Positions 23,583-33,059 of a DNA stretch of 47,005 bases are shown piece by piece. The stretch is from CAZCDS01 sp964497585 (GTDB taxonomy: Bacteria > Desulfobacterota > Desulfomonilia > Desulfomonilales > Desulfomonilaceae): NCBI GenBank assembly GCA_964497585.1, contig CAZCDS010000053.1:1-47005 (forward strand), written 5' to 3'. The notes beneath the pieces were generated by a model. It saw nothing but the letters and a program-made list of their open reading frames with translations. It ran no database searches and was not told where the DNA came from. Each line of letters opens with the position of its first letter. Within the stretch, counting starts at the first letter, position 1. The position numbers were made by a program, and so were the translations under genes.

Positions 23583-24749
23583 CTATTCCGCGAATGCCCG
23601 ATCGTAAATCTCCTGCGCCTCTCGTTCTTCCAGCAGCCGGGGATTGTTTTCCACCGGCCTGGTGACCTGGAGAGCCCCCTCTATGAGCCGAGGGACGTCT
23701 GATTGAGGAATGTCCAATTGCGCGAGCGATTGCGGTATGTTGATATCCCTGGCCAGGGCACGAACCTCTTCCACTGCCATTGCGCCGGCAGCGGCCTTCG
23801 AGAGTCCGGCCGTCGCCTGTCCCATGCTCTCGGCAATCAGCGCGAATTCCCGTTCAGCGGCAGGGAGGTTGAATTCCATCACGTAGGGGATCAGGATCGC
23901 ATTTGCCAAGCCATGAGGAACCCGGTAATGCCCCCCCAGTGGGTAAGCGAGGGCATGGCACGCACCGACCCCTGCATTCGCGAGAGCAAGGCCGCCAAAG
24001 AGACTGCCAAGGAGCATTTTCTCTCTTGCCTCCATGTCCTCTCCGCGGAAGACGGCTCGCCTCAGATTGCCGGCGATGAGACGAACTGCCGTCAGCGCCA
24101 GAGCCTCTGTGAAAACCGTCGAAGAGCGACTCGTGACGGACTCGACCGCGTGTGTTAGCGCATCCATGCCGGTTGCAGCGGTTACGTCCGGCGGAAGCGA
24201 AGCCGTCAGGTCCGGATCCAGAAGCGCGATATCGGGATACATGAACTCACTGTTGATGCCGCCTTTGGCCTTGGTCCCGCGATTCGTGAAGACAGCGGTA
24301 AAGGTCACTTCCGAGCCCGTTCCCGCAGTGGTGGGCACCATGATCGTCGGGACGCCGGGAAGCGGGACAATGTTAAGTCCGACATAGTTTTCGGCCCGGC
24401 CTTCATTCGTAATGAGAACCGAAGCCGCCTTGGCCGTGTCCATCGCCGATCCGCCGCCGATACCAATCACCAGATCCGCTTCGATCTCCTTTCCGAGATC
24501 GGAAGCCGAATCAGCGTTGTCTAGGTATGGCTCGGGCTCCACATCGGTGAATTCCTTTCCCTTGAGGCCGGCTTTCTTGAGGCTCTTCCTTGCCTGGTCA
24601 AGAAGGCCGTGCTCCGCGACTGCAGGGTCTGCAACAAGGAGAAAGGATTTGGCTCCCATATTTGCGGCCACCTCTCCGATGCCGGCAATCCCGCCGCGAC
24701 CGAAGAGGACGTGCGTCTTGATCTCAAAGGATCCCAGTTGGTCGATCAT
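23583..24749 (-). CDS. kdnB: iron-type alcohol dehydrogenase, probable Kdo 8-dehydrogenase
   Basis: A 388-residue group III metal-dependent alcohol dehydrogenase. The NAD-binding GIGGGSAMDTAK is near residues 94-105. Metal ligands are expected in GMDALTHAVE (about 193-202) and HALAYPLGGHYRVPHG (about 260-275). In Shewanella, KdnB oxidises the C8 hydroxyl of Kdo before transamination by KdnA. The order kdnB-kdnA-kdsB on one strand supports that role over a general alcohol dehydrogenase. The ATG at 24749 has GAGGAG directly upstream; the longer frame to 24809 has no such site. Confidence 0.83.
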   Translation of the reverse strand: MIDQLGSFEIKTHVLFGRGGIAGIGEVAANMGAKSFLLVADPAVAEHGLLDQARKSLKKAGLKGKEFTDVEPEPYLDNADSASDLGKEIEADLVIGIGGGSAMDTAKAASVLITNEGRAENYVGLNIVPLPGVPTIMVPTTAGTGSEVTFTAVFTNRGTKAKGGINSEFMYPDIALLDPDLTASLPPDVTAATGMDALTHAVESVTSRSSTVFTEALALTAVRLIAGNLRRAVFRGEDMEAREKMLLGSLFGGLALANAGVGACHALAYPLGGHYRVPHGLANAILIPYVMEFNLPAAEREFALIAESMGQATAGLSKAAAGAMAVEEVRALARDINIPQSLAQLDIPQSDVPRLIEGALQVTRPVENNPRLLEEREAQEIYDRAFAE

Positions 24750-24832
24750 TGGCTCCTCGACGTCTTCATAGGCGCTCGTGAATGGGGACTGTACATAACA
24801 GAAAAGCAACGGGCGGGCAAGCGAAGAAAATG

Positions 24833-24860
24833 CTTACATTTTAGCTCTCATTATGATAAT
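24833..24860 (+). promoter_or_regulatory. promoter of ffh
   Basis: CTTACA (24833-24838), a 16-bp spacer and GATAAT (24855-24860), in the divergent gap between kdnB and ffh. The predicted leader is about 38 nt. Confidence 0.5.
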
Positions 24861-24903
24861 TCACTGTGGTTCAGAGTAACGGCAACGCCGGGAGGCATCA
24901 TAC

Positions 24904-26442
24904 TTGCTTGAGATCTTGTCACGCGGCTTTCGGGACGTCCGGGATTACCTCCAGGGGATGCGGACACTCACGGAGGAGAATCTCGCCGAAGCCCTTAAAA
25001 TGATTCGCGTCTCGCTGTTGGAGGCGGACGTTGAATTCGAGATCGCGCGTTCCTTTATCGAACGGGTCAAGGAAAAGGCCCTGGGAGACATCGTGCGCAC
25101 TCGTGTTTCTCACCGGGACCGTAAGCTCAAGGTCACCCCGGGAGACCATTTCACCAAGCTGTGCAACGATGAACTGGTCCGCCTCATGGGGCCGGAGGAT
25201 TCGTCTCTCACATTTGGGAGCAGTCCCGTCAGCGCCTTAATGCTCGTTGGACTCCAGGGATGCGGCAAGACGACCACTGCTGCAAAACTTGCCAGGTACC
25301 TCCTCAAACAAAACAAGAAGCCGATGCTTGTCGCCGCGGACGTGTACCGGCCGGCTGCCGTGGAGCAACTCAAGAAGCTCGGCCAGGACCTTGACGTTCC
25401 GGTCTACTCCGACGGGGGCCAGTCTCCGCCTGAGATATGTGAGAAAGCCCTCGACGAAGCCCGCTCGCTCGATTGCGACGTCACGATCTTCGACACTGCA
25501 GGACGGTTGACGGTTGATGAGCCCCTCATGGAGGAACTCCGGGAGATCCAGGAGCGGACCACACCGGAAAATGTCTTGCTTGTCTGTGATGCAATGATCG
25601 GTCAGGAATCGGTCAATACTGCCAAGGCATTCAACGAGCGTATCAACCTCACTGGCTTCATCCTCACGAAACTCGACGGTGACGCCCGAGGCGGCGCGGC
25701 CATCTCCATCAAAGAGGCCACCGGCGTTCCCATCAAGTTCGTCGGTATGGGAGAGGCCCTCGATCGCCTTGAAGAATTTCGACCTGACGGATTGGCCTCA
25801 CGAATCCTGGGATTCGGGGACGTTGTAGGTCTTGTCAAGGATTTCGAGGAAGTCGTTGACGAGAAAGAAGCCGAAGAAGATGCCATGCGCATGCTTCAGG
25901 GGAATTTCACGCTCAGTGATTTCCTGAAGCAGATCAAAACCATAAAGAATATGGGGCCACTGCAGGATTTGGTGGAGAAACTTCCCTTCTTCCAGGGTGC
26001 AATGCCTTCCGGGGCCGCGGTAGACGACTACGAACTGATCCGCATCGAATCGATCATCAATTCGATGACCGAACAGGAACGCAACAGGCCGGAAATACTG
26101 AACGAAAGCCGAATCAAACGCATCGCGGCCGGCTCCGGACGCGAAGAGTCCGACATAACGAATCTCCTGGGTAAGTTCAAGGACATGCGGGACCTTATGG
26201 TCGCAATGGGAGGAGGCAAGATCCGCGGCCGGTTGAAGAGAATGAAAGGGCTCAAGAAGATGCTCGGAGGCGGGCTCCCCGAGAGCATGGGGGCCAATAT
26301 TCCGGGACTCGGGCCGGGCAATCCGTACGGGCTCCCTGAAATGGGCGGAGGGAGCCGGATGAAATCGAAGAAGGCTCAGGACAAGAAAAAGAAGAAGCGC
26401 AAACAAGAGAAGAAAGCAAGAAAGAAAGGAAGAAAACGGTAG
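24904..26442 (+). CDS. ffh: signal recognition particle GTPase
   Basis: A 512-residue Ffh. The N domain (1-100) includes LTEENLAEALKMIRVSLLEADV. The G domain carries GLQGCGKTTT (about 114-123; most Ffh have Ser for this Cys), DTAGR and TKLDGDARGG. The M domain (about 320-450) is Met-rich (MRDLMVAMGGGKIRGRLKRMKGLKKML) and binds SRP RNA and signal sequences. An unusually long Lys/Arg tail of about 30 residues ends the protein, perhaps for extra RNA or membrane contact. The start is TTG, 8 nt after GGGAGG. It delivers nascent membrane proteins to FtsY. Confidence 0.95.
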   Translation: MLEILSRGFRDVRDYLQGMRTLTEENLAEALKMIRVSLLEADVEFEIARSFIERVKEKALGDIVRTRVSHRDRKLKVTPGDHFTKLCNDELVRLMGPEDSSLTFGSSPVSALMLVGLQGCGKTTTAAKLARYLLKQNKKPMLVAADVYRPAAVEQLKKLGQDLDVPVYSDGGQSPPEICEKALDEARSLDCDVTIFDTAGRLTVDEPLMEELREIQERTTPENVLLVCDAMIGQESVNTAKAFNERINLTGFILTKLDGDARGGAAISIKEATGVPIKFVGMGEALDRLEEFRPDGLASRILGFGDVVGLVKDFEEVVDEKEAEEDAMRMLQGNFTLSDFLKQIKTIKNMGPLQDLVEKLPFFQGAMPSGAAVDDYELIRIESIINSMTEQERNRPEILNESRIKRIAAGSGREESDITNLLGKFKDMRDLMVAMGGGKIRGRLKRMKGLKKMLGGGLPESMGANIPGLGPGNPYGLPEMGGGSRMKSKKAQDKKKKKRKQEKKARKKGRKR

Positions 26443-26582
26443 AGAGAAGGACAATATTTCCCCGCTGAAGTCCGTTGTCGACAGAGAGGCACGCCCTGTC
26501 GGCGAGGCGGAATCGTATCGCACGAGCCCGTCGGCACTGCGGGGCCACCCATCCGGACGGATAGTCCCCATGGAGGAACAAT

Positions 26583-27104
26583 ATGATTCGCGAACTGATC
26601 GTAATGATTGTTCTGGGCTTCCTTAGCGCAGCTCTTACGGCGTACAACAAGAACTACTATGTGAGGATCTTTGACGACATCCTTGGGCGAGAAGAAGAAG
26701 GCAAGCTCAGCGAACGGCTCGGAAGGGGTTTCGTGTACGGCTTTCTGTTTCCCATCTATTTTATCCTCGTTGTCTCGCTCCTTATAGCCCTTGTCGCCTT
26801 CTTGATTATTGCGGGCATCATCGCGGCTATCATCTTCGTGCTCGTCTGGATTACCGAGAAGATCATACCCAACATGTGGCTCGGCAACATCGTCGAAGCC
26901 ATTTTCGACAAGATAGGCATTCGCAGCGTTCAGGTCGAGCCTGCCGGCGCGCCGGCTCCAGCCACGGGCCCGCGTCTCGACAGCGGGTCAAGTCCTGCCA
27001 GGCCGTCTGCCCCAGCCCAACCGCGGGAGGAAGCGGCTGAAGACTCGGAAAACCCCTTTCCGGGTGGAAATATAAATCGATCCCGGAGGCACTCTCTAGA
27101 TTAA
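26583..27104 (+). CDS. small membrane protein of unknown function
   Basis: A 173-residue protein. A hydrophobic N-terminal helix (about 3-20) is followed by a short loop with charged residues, then a long hydrophobic region (about 52-90) that could form two helices. A soluble tail rich in Pro/Ala/Ser (115-173) follows. GGAGG stands 6 nt before the ATG, so the start is secure. It lies between ffh and pckG in the same direction with 120-140 bp gaps. No family is recognised. Confidence 0.7.
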   Translation: MIRELIVMIVLGFLSAALTAYNKNYYVRIFDDILGREEEGKLSERLGRGFVYGFLFPIYFILVVSLLIALVAFLIIAGIIAAIIFVLVWITEKIIPNMWLGNIVEAIFDKIGIRSVQVEPAGAPAPATGPRLDSGSSPARPSAPAQPREEAAEDSENPFPGGNINRSRRHSLD

Positions 27105-27229
27105 TGCGACTTCGAGGCCAAGCCCACGATTCCGGGGTCCGTGGGCAAAGGTCGTGAGCCATAGTTTTCCGATGAATTACTCTGTCGGGGGTCCACAGAT
27201 CGACTTCAACATGATAAGAGGATTGCGAA

Positions 27230-29026
27230 ATGATCAGACATCAGGGGCTTGCGCAATTTGTGGAGCAAGCAGCGGGAATGTGCCAGCCGGATCGCGTGCA
27301 GTGGTGTGACGGATCCGACGAAGAATATCAGGAAATGCTACGGCTTATGATCCACGCGGGGACAGCGATCAAGCTGGATTCCTCAAGACGGCCCAACAGC
27401 ATCCTTGTCCGTTCCGACCCAATTGACGTTGCAAGGGTGGAAGATCGCACCTTCATCTGTTCAGAGAAGGAACAAGACGCGGGGCCAACCAACAACTGGG
27501 CGGATCCTCGCGAAATGAAGGCAAAGCTCACCAGGCTGTATATCGGCTCCATGAAGGGCCGAACCATGTACGTGATCCCGTACAGCCTGTGCCCAACGGG
27601 TTCGCGCATAGCGAGCGTCGGGGTCGAGTTGACCGACTCGCCCTATGTGGTTGCAAACATGCATCTGATGACTCGTGTGGGAACCAAGGCGCTGGAACTC
27701 CTGGGAGAAGACGGAGAATTCGTCCGCGGGCTGCACTCAGTGGGCGCGCCGCTTCACAATGCGGACCCTGACGTGCCATGGCCATGCCATCACGAGCACA
27801 AGTTCATTTGCCACTTCCCTGAGACACGTGAGATCTGGTCTTTCGGCTCGGGGTACGGGGGAAACGCCCTGCTCGGAAAGAAATGCCACGCGCTCCGCAT
27901 CGCTTCGGTCCAGGCACGCGACGAGGGCTGGTTGGCCGAACACATGCTCATTCTCAAGTTGACCGATCCGGAAGGTGATGTCAGATACATCACCGGAGCA
28001 TTCCCGTCCGCGTGCGGCAAAACCAACCTTGCCATGCTCATTCCCACGATACCGGGCTGGAAGGTCGAGACCGTCGGCGACGACATTTGTTGGATTAAGT
28101 TAGGCACCGATGGCAGGCTCTACGGAATCAATCCCGAGGCCGGTTTTTTCGGAGTCGCTCCCGGGACGAGTTCCGCATCCAATCCCAATGCGATGCTGAC
28201 CTGCGCGGAGAATACCATCTTCACCAATTGCGCTTTGACCCCTGAGGGGGACGTCTGGTGGGAAGGAATGAGCGATACGGAGCCACCGGAGATGACCGAC
28301 TGGCTGCGCCGACCCTGGAAGCCGGGGTGCGGACGCCCTGCCGCAAACCCGAATGCTCGTTTCACAACCCCGGCTCGTCAGTGTCCTGTCATGGCCCCGG
28401 AGTGGGAAGATCCCGAGGGTGTGCCCATTAGTGCAATTCTCTTCGGCGGCAGACGGGCCACAGTGGTGCCTCTGGTGGCTGAGGCCTTCAACTGGCAGCA
28501 CGGCACCTTCGTGGCCTCGTTCGCAAGCAGTGAGACCACGGCTGCGGCTGCAGGTCAGGTAGGTCGACTTCGCCGCGATCCTATGGCCATGCTTCCCTTT
28601 TGTGGGTATCATATGGGCGACTATTTTGACCACTATCTCAAGATCGGCGCCAGGACCGATCCTGAGAAGCTCCCGAAGATTTTCTACGTCAATTGGTTCC
28701 GTCGCGACGAGAAAGGGAGATACCTCTGGCCCGGATTCGGCGAAAACAGCCGCGTGCTAAAATGGATCTTTGAACGGTGCTCGGGCAAAGCCAAAGCCGT
28801 TAACACGCCCATCGGAAGACTGCCCACGCCGGGTGAGTTAGATCTGACAGGCCTCAATCTAGGCGCCGACGTACTGAAGGAACTGCTCGCGGTCGACGTG
28901 GACGAATGGCTCGCTGAGGTTCCACTGATCAAGGAGCATTTCGAAACCTTTGGAGACCGTCTGCCCGCTGAGCTGTGGCAGGAAATGGCCGATCTCGAAG
29001 AGCGACTGCAAGAGGCGAAAGAGTGA
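27230..29026 (+). CDS. pckG: phosphoenolpyruvate carboxykinase (GTP)
   Basis: A 598-residue GTP-type PEPCK. Family segments are FICSEKEQDAGPTNNWADPREMK (about 79-101) with the substrate-binding region, GSGYGGNALLGKK (about 205-217) and AFPSACGKTNLAM (about 258-270), which holds the P-loop and the hyper-reactive Cys. Next come GDDICW and NPEAGFFGVAPGTS. It interconverts oxaloacetate plus GTP with PEP, CO2 and GDP, linking the C4 acids to gluconeogenesis. In an anaerobe it may also run as an anaplerotic carboxylase. Length and motifs are complete. Confidence 0.96.
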   Translation: MIRHQGLAQFVEQAAGMCQPDRVQWCDGSDEEYQEMLRLMIHAGTAIKLDSSRRPNSILVRSDPIDVARVEDRTFICSEKEQDAGPTNNWADPREMKAKLTRLYIGSMKGRTMYVIPYSLCPTGSRIASVGVELTDSPYVVANMHLMTRVGTKALELLGEDGEFVRGLHSVGAPLHNADPDVPWPCHHEHKFICHFPETREIWSFGSGYGGNALLGKKCHALRIASVQARDEGWLAEHMLILKLTDPEGDVRYITGAFPSACGKTNLAMLIPTIPGWKVETVGDDICWIKLGTDGRLYGINPEAGFFGVAPGTSSASNPNAMLTCAENTIFTNCALTPEGDVWWEGMSDTEPPEMTDWLRRPWKPGCGRPAANPNARFTTPARQCPVMAPEWEDPEGVPISAILFGGRRATVVPLVAEAFNWQHGTFVASFASSETTAAAAGQVGRLRRDPMAMLPFCGYHMGDYFDHYLKIGARTDPEKLPKIFYVNWFRRDEKGRYLWPGFGENSRVLKWIFERCSGKAKAVNTPIGRLPTPGELDLTGLNLGADVLKELLAVDVDEWLAEVPLIKEHFETFGDRLPAELWQEMADLEERLQEAKE

Positions 29027-29419
29027 CGAGCGCCACTTCGTGTGAATTCCGACGTAATTATCCGTGGATTCCCTCTGTGCCAAGCAGGCCTTCCCTGACC
29101 GCCGATAGTGTTGGCTCAGGGTGAATTCGCGGTGTCCGCGTCGTCACCCCCGCTCAAGCCGAGAAGCGGAATGGATCTGAAAAGCCCGGACTCCCGAGCC
29201 TGTCCCTGACCCTTCGCTGAACCACCGTTCTGCCAGGTTGTATCTTACCGTTTCGACCATGAAATCGTGTCACTTCCTGAAAACCAACGGTCATTTTCAG
29301 ATCGAACCATTGATTTTTTCATGGAAAACGGTTAGGACTGACCCTTGTGATCGGGTTCGAGGCGGAAAAGCTGAGGCTTCACACGACCCGAAAGGGATGA
29401 CAAGGGACTGCTCGAAATC
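29027..29419. other. intergenic stretch, nothing recognised
   Basis: This 393-bp stretch follows pckG. I see no tRNA, no strong hairpin with a T-run and no consensus promoter; TTGATT near 29312 has only a poor -10 partner. Short frames here lack ribosome binding sites. Confidence 0.45.
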
Positions 29420-30253
29420 GTGTCGAAGGATCGCAAGGTATTTTCCTTAGAGGCTGGAAGCGTCCGGCTCATTCCTCTGCCGATTGTCGTGGGTGCGCTT
29501 ATTGTGGCCTGCACAAGCCTTCCCGTCGCCTGCGTGCCTTTCTTGCCATTCGTCAAGTCCACCGACGGAGGAAGCAAGTCGGCTGCCGGATCCGGCACGC
29601 TCATTAGGCCGAAAATCTCGCAGGAGCGAAGCAAGGGAGTGAAGCCTCCGAAGCGCGAGCACAATCCTTCGGAGTTGCCTGTGGAACAGGAATTCACGGA
29701 CATGCCGAGCCGGTTCAAGCGGACCCAAGAAAAAGGGACCACCCCGAAAAAGGGAAAGAATCGAACTGCTTCCCTGATAAAACCACAGAATGGGCTCTCG
29801 ACAAATTCAGAGAAGGCGACCGTGCCCCCGACGAGACGTGCTTCAGCCTCCCCCAAGAAGGGAGCGTCGGATCTACAAGAACAGAAGAATCCCGGCTCGG
29901 TCGCTTCAGAAGCAGCCAAGAAGGCCCACTCCGTTGACATGCGGTTCCGCAAACCCGATCACAAGAAATACGCGGGGCGAATCAGGAACGAAGCCATTAA
30001 CGTGCTCAACAAGGCCGGCTCCTGCGCCCTTGCACGGCTTTGCAAGGACGATATGACCGGCGAGTGGAACCTTACCCTGTACAGGAAGCAGGACAAGAGT
30101 TTCAACTACGTTGTGTACACATGGGACCCCATAGACAAAAAATTTGAGCACTCGTTTGAGTCGGCCCCAAGGCCCCTCAAAGAATGGAAGCATCATCAAA
30201 AGTTTGCGGTGATATCCAAGGATTGCAGCATCCTGAAAGGCACCGTGAAATGA
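29420..30253 (+). CDS. probable lipoprotein of unknown function
   Basis: A 277-residue protein starting with GTG. A hydrophobic segment (about 18-40) ends in possible lipoboxes (IVAC, PVAC), suggesting an outer-membrane or periplasmic lipoprotein. Residues about 45-170 are low-complexity and Lys/Pro/Ser-rich. The C-terminal domain (about 175-277) looks folded and contains two nearby cysteines (ALARLCKDD and GSCALA) and aromatic strands (FNYVVYTWDPIDKKFEHSFES). No family is recognised. It precedes a Cys-rich exported protein and a decaheme cytochrome on the same strand. The start has no strong ribosome binding site. Confidence 0.65.
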   Translation: MSKDRKVFSLEAGSVRLIPLPIVVGALIVACTSLPVACVPFLPFVKSTDGGSKSAAGSGTLIRPKISQERSKGVKPPKREHNPSELPVEQEFTDMPSRFKRTQEKGTTPKKGKNRTASLIKPQNGLSTNSEKATVPPTRRASASPKKGASDLQEQKNPGSVASEAAKKAHSVDMRFRKPDHKKYAGRIRNEAINVLNKAGSCALARLCKDDMTGEWNLTLYRKQDKSFNYVVYTWDPIDKKFEHSFESAPRPLKEWKHHQKFAVISKDCSILKGTVK

Positions 30254-30399
30254 GCCTCCCTCCTTCGAAGGTTGGCGCGCCGTTACCTGGAACAGGCTCT
30301 CCCTGAGTCCGGCTTCTTGACCGGACCGACGAGACGGGCTATTCCTGTGCAGGAGCATAGTTGGCCCGAGATCTCGAACTCATCATGGAGGATCCAAGA

Positions 30400-30963
30400 A
30401 TGCATTCGCAAAACCAACGATCCGTCCACGAGATTCCGGCAGTGAGGCGGTTTGATCTCCGCACCCTGACGTTTTTCGCATTTCTTTCGGCGCTTCTTCT
30501 TTTGCCGTGGCTGCCGGCATCCAGTGCATACGCACAGACACGAGCAGAGTGTCGCAAGTGCTGTGAGAAGAAGGAAGCCGACGATTACTACCGCGAGCAA
30601 TGCAAGCTCAAGTGCTTCCGCAACCCGGCCCACTGCACGGCAGGCAAACGCAGCTCAGCCCCGGCGGTGCAACCGCCCTCAACGCAGCCGGTCAAACAGG
30701 CGCAGCCCGCGCGGAAAAAAAAGCGTCGTCGGAAACAGACCGTCACGCTTGCCTTCCCCAAGCAGTTGGAAATCACTCCGGGAAAGGAGTGGGAGGCCGC
30801 GGCGCAGATCCTCGCAGTCAATGGAATACAGAGGAATCATCCCCGATTCCAGCAGGCCATGAACGAAGTGACCGCCGTCTTGATTGAATTCGCCCGTGGC
30901 AACCCCCAGGGAGGAAACCTCAATACGAAAAAACTCGAGAGGATTCTGGTAAAATACAAATAG
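30400..30963 (+). CDS. exported Cys-rich protein of unknown function
   Basis: A 187-residue protein. The ATG at 30400 is preferred over the TTG at 30361 because GGAGG stands 8 nt before it. A signal peptide (about 20-45) ends in SSAYA-QT. The mature start has a tight cysteine cluster (CRKCC, CKLKC and one more Cys within about 30 residues) that lacks the His of heme motifs, so it is more likely disulfide-bonded or metal-binding. A very basic stretch (KKKRRRK) and a helical C-terminus follow. It lies 98 bp upstream of the decaheme cytochrome. Confidence 0.65.
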   Translation: MHSQNQRSVHEIPAVRRFDLRTLTFFAFLSALLLLPWLPASSAYAQTRAECRKCCEKKEADDYYREQCKLKCFRNPAHCTAGKRSSAPAVQPPSTQPVKQAQPARKKKRRRKQTVTLAFPKQLEITPGKEWEAAAQILAVNGIQRNHPRFQQAMNEVTAVLIEFARGNPQGGNLNTKKLERILVKYK

Positions 30964-31061
30964 GTGCATAGGATACTCCGGTCAGGCTCGAACTCGGCCC
31001 GATCGCTTATTGCACACCTTGATTCGGGTCCGTCTCCAGAAGGAGAAGACCGGCTTCATTC

Positions 31062-32999
31062 ATGAGCGTACCCCCCCATAATGGCGGCGCACGATGGTTG
31101 GCGCTGTCGCGGACGACCAGAACAGTGATTTTTGCCGTGCTTGTCATCGGACTCGGCTTCGCAAGCTCATCGCAACAGCTTCAAGGCGCGGACATTCGCC
31201 CTACCCTTACGCCCTCACCCACTGAACCCACTTCGTCACCCGAGAATCTCTATCCCCGCTGGTGGGGCAAGGCGCCGAAGCTAGGCGCAGTGACGCCATG
31301 CAGAGATCCGGGCAAATGTGTTGTGTGCCACCGGCAGCAGGCAAAGATGGATGCCTCCCATGCTCTACCCTGCGTCAAATGCCACGGTGGAGATCCGCGT
31401 TCCGACGATGAGGAAAAAGCGCATCAGGGTCTTATCTCGGACCCGGGCGATCTGACACGCGTTCCCAACACCTGCGGGAAGTGCCACCCTGAAGAGGCCC
31501 GACGAGTCACGCTTTCCCCAATGGCATTGGCGCCCCGTATGATCAACCATACCCGGTTCGCCTTTGGCGCGCAGAAGAGCCCTCTGCCGAAGTTCGCAAC
31601 TGTTGCGGAAGACGGCCTGGCTGTGCTTCCCCAGTCTTCAGTCTCCGGCAGCCTCGGTGACGACCTGCTGCGCCGATCCTGCCTGCGGTGCCACTTGTAC
31701 ACAAGGGGTTCCGATCGGTGGGGCGAGCACAGGGGGATGGGGTGCTCGGCATGTCACGTGCCCTACCCCAATAGCTCCGATGGGGAGCCTCGTACTCATG
31801 GGCTCGTTCGGAGCGTCGGCGTGACCGCGTGCCTCAAGTGTCACAATGCCAATCACGTCGGCGCGGACTATGTGGGCCTCTATGAGAAGGACTTCGAACG
31901 AGGATTCATATCTCCCTTCGTGGAAGGGCGACAGCCATCGCGCATATATGGGGCCGAGCAGCACAGGCTCGCATCGGATGTCCATTTCCGTGCGGGAATG
32001 GAATGTATGGACTGCCACACGCTGGATGAGGTTCATGGCAGCGGGACGCCTCCGAAGGCAGCCGTGCCGAACCTTACTATCTCCTGCGAAGGCTGCCACG
32101 TGCGCGGAGACCACCCGGCCGTGCTGCGTGAGGACAATGGCGACCTGCTCCTCCTGAGAGGTCCCGGAAGAAAGATCCCGCGGTGGAATCCCGATCTCAT
32201 CCCGCATCGAATCGCAGAGCACCGTGCAAAGCTCAGATGTTCCGCGTGCCACGCGGCATGGTCGTTTCAGGATTACGGCTTCCACGTGATGCTGGAGGAG
32301 CGGCCCGATTACTGGAAATGGGCCCCGACCGCCGCGCAGAATGATCCTCAAGTGCAGGAGATTCTCAACCGATATGTTGGCACGTACGCGGATGCGGTTC
32401 CGCCGAAGCGTGGATCGCGAAAGCCACTGCCGGAGGAACAGTGGAAACCCCCGACCACGAGAGATTGGCTTTCGGGGGAGGTACGATCCGGTGCGTGGTT
32501 CAGAGGCTATACTGCACGAAGATGGGAAGATCCTCCGCTGGGCCTGGATCATACAGGGAAGGTCTCCATCATGCGACCCATGCGGCAGTATGTGGTCTCC
32601 CACGTGGATGCACAAGAAAATCTCCTCCTTGACAGGAAGGTCCCGACCACGGGCGGAGGATTTTCCGCGCTGATATTCAACCCCTACGTTCCTCATACCA
32701 CGTCTGCGGAAGGCCGGAGCTGCCACGAGTGCCACGGAAATCCCAAAGCGGTGGGATTGGGGGGAGGGCTCACGGGAATTGGGAAGCCCGGATTCAAACC
32801 GCTTTGGGAACCAGAGCAGAAGGTCCCGGGGCTACAATTCAGATGGGACGCGCTACTCAAGCCGGACGGCGAGCCCGTTCAGTTTAGCACCCGACCTTCG
32901 TCGGGCCCTCTCGATCCGTCCACAATCAAGCGGCTTATGAATCCATCGAAACGGCATCGGGCCGAATGGCACAGATACTTGAATCGCGTGGGTAGATAG
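31062..32999 (+). CDS. decaheme c-type cytochrome
   Basis: A 645-residue protein with an N-terminal signal/anchor (about 20-43) and ten CxxCH heme-binding motifs, the first at residues 86-90 and the last near 554-558. Nine lie within the first 400 residues; the tenth stands alone after a gap of about 160 residues. Additional His residues in SDVHFRAGMECMDCH and neighbouring segments could be distal ligands. It is periplasmic or outer-membrane facing. An electron-transfer or multiheme reductase role is likely; the substrate is unknown. The nearest ribosome binding site (AGGAG) is 16 nt from the ATG, so the start is uncertain by a few codons. Confidence 0.88.
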   Translation: MSVPPHNGGARWLALSRTTRTVIFAVLVIGLGFASSSQQLQGADIRPTLTPSPTEPTSSPENLYPRWWGKAPKLGAVTPCRDPGKCVVCHRQQAKMDASHALPCVKCHGGDPRSDDEEKAHQGLISDPGDLTRVPNTCGKCHPEEARRVTLSPMALAPRMINHTRFAFGAQKSPLPKFATVAEDGLAVLPQSSVSGSLGDDLLRRSCLRCHLYTRGSDRWGEHRGMGCSACHVPYPNSSDGEPRTHGLVRSVGVTACLKCHNANHVGADYVGLYEKDFERGFISPFVEGRQPSRIYGAEQHRLASDVHFRAGMECMDCHTLDEVHGSGTPPKAAVPNLTISCEGCHVRGDHPAVLREDNGDLLLLRGPGRKIPRWNPDLIPHRIAEHRAKLRCSACHAAWSFQDYGFHVMLEERPDYWKWAPTAAQNDPQVQEILNRYVGTYADAVPPKRGSRKPLPEEQWKPPTTRDWLSGEVRSGAWFRGYTARRWEDPPLGLDHTGKVSIMRPMRQYVVSHVDAQENLLLDRKVPTTGGGFSALIFNPYVPHTTSAEGRSCHECHGNPKAVGLGGGLTGIGKPGFKPLWEPEQKVPGLQFRWDALLKPDGEPVQFSTRPSSGPLDPSTIKRLMNPSKRHRAEWHRYLNRVGR

Positions 33000-33059
33000 C
33001 AGGCCGGTTTGGGTAGTGGTATTGGCCTGATGGGTCAGGTGTTGTGCGAGGACCCTTCG

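Noticed and set aside
33000..33029. Inverted repeat CAGGCC...GGCCTG after the cytochrome gene, considered as a terminator
   Set aside because: The 6-bp stem has an 18-nt loop and no T-run, so it is within chance expectation.
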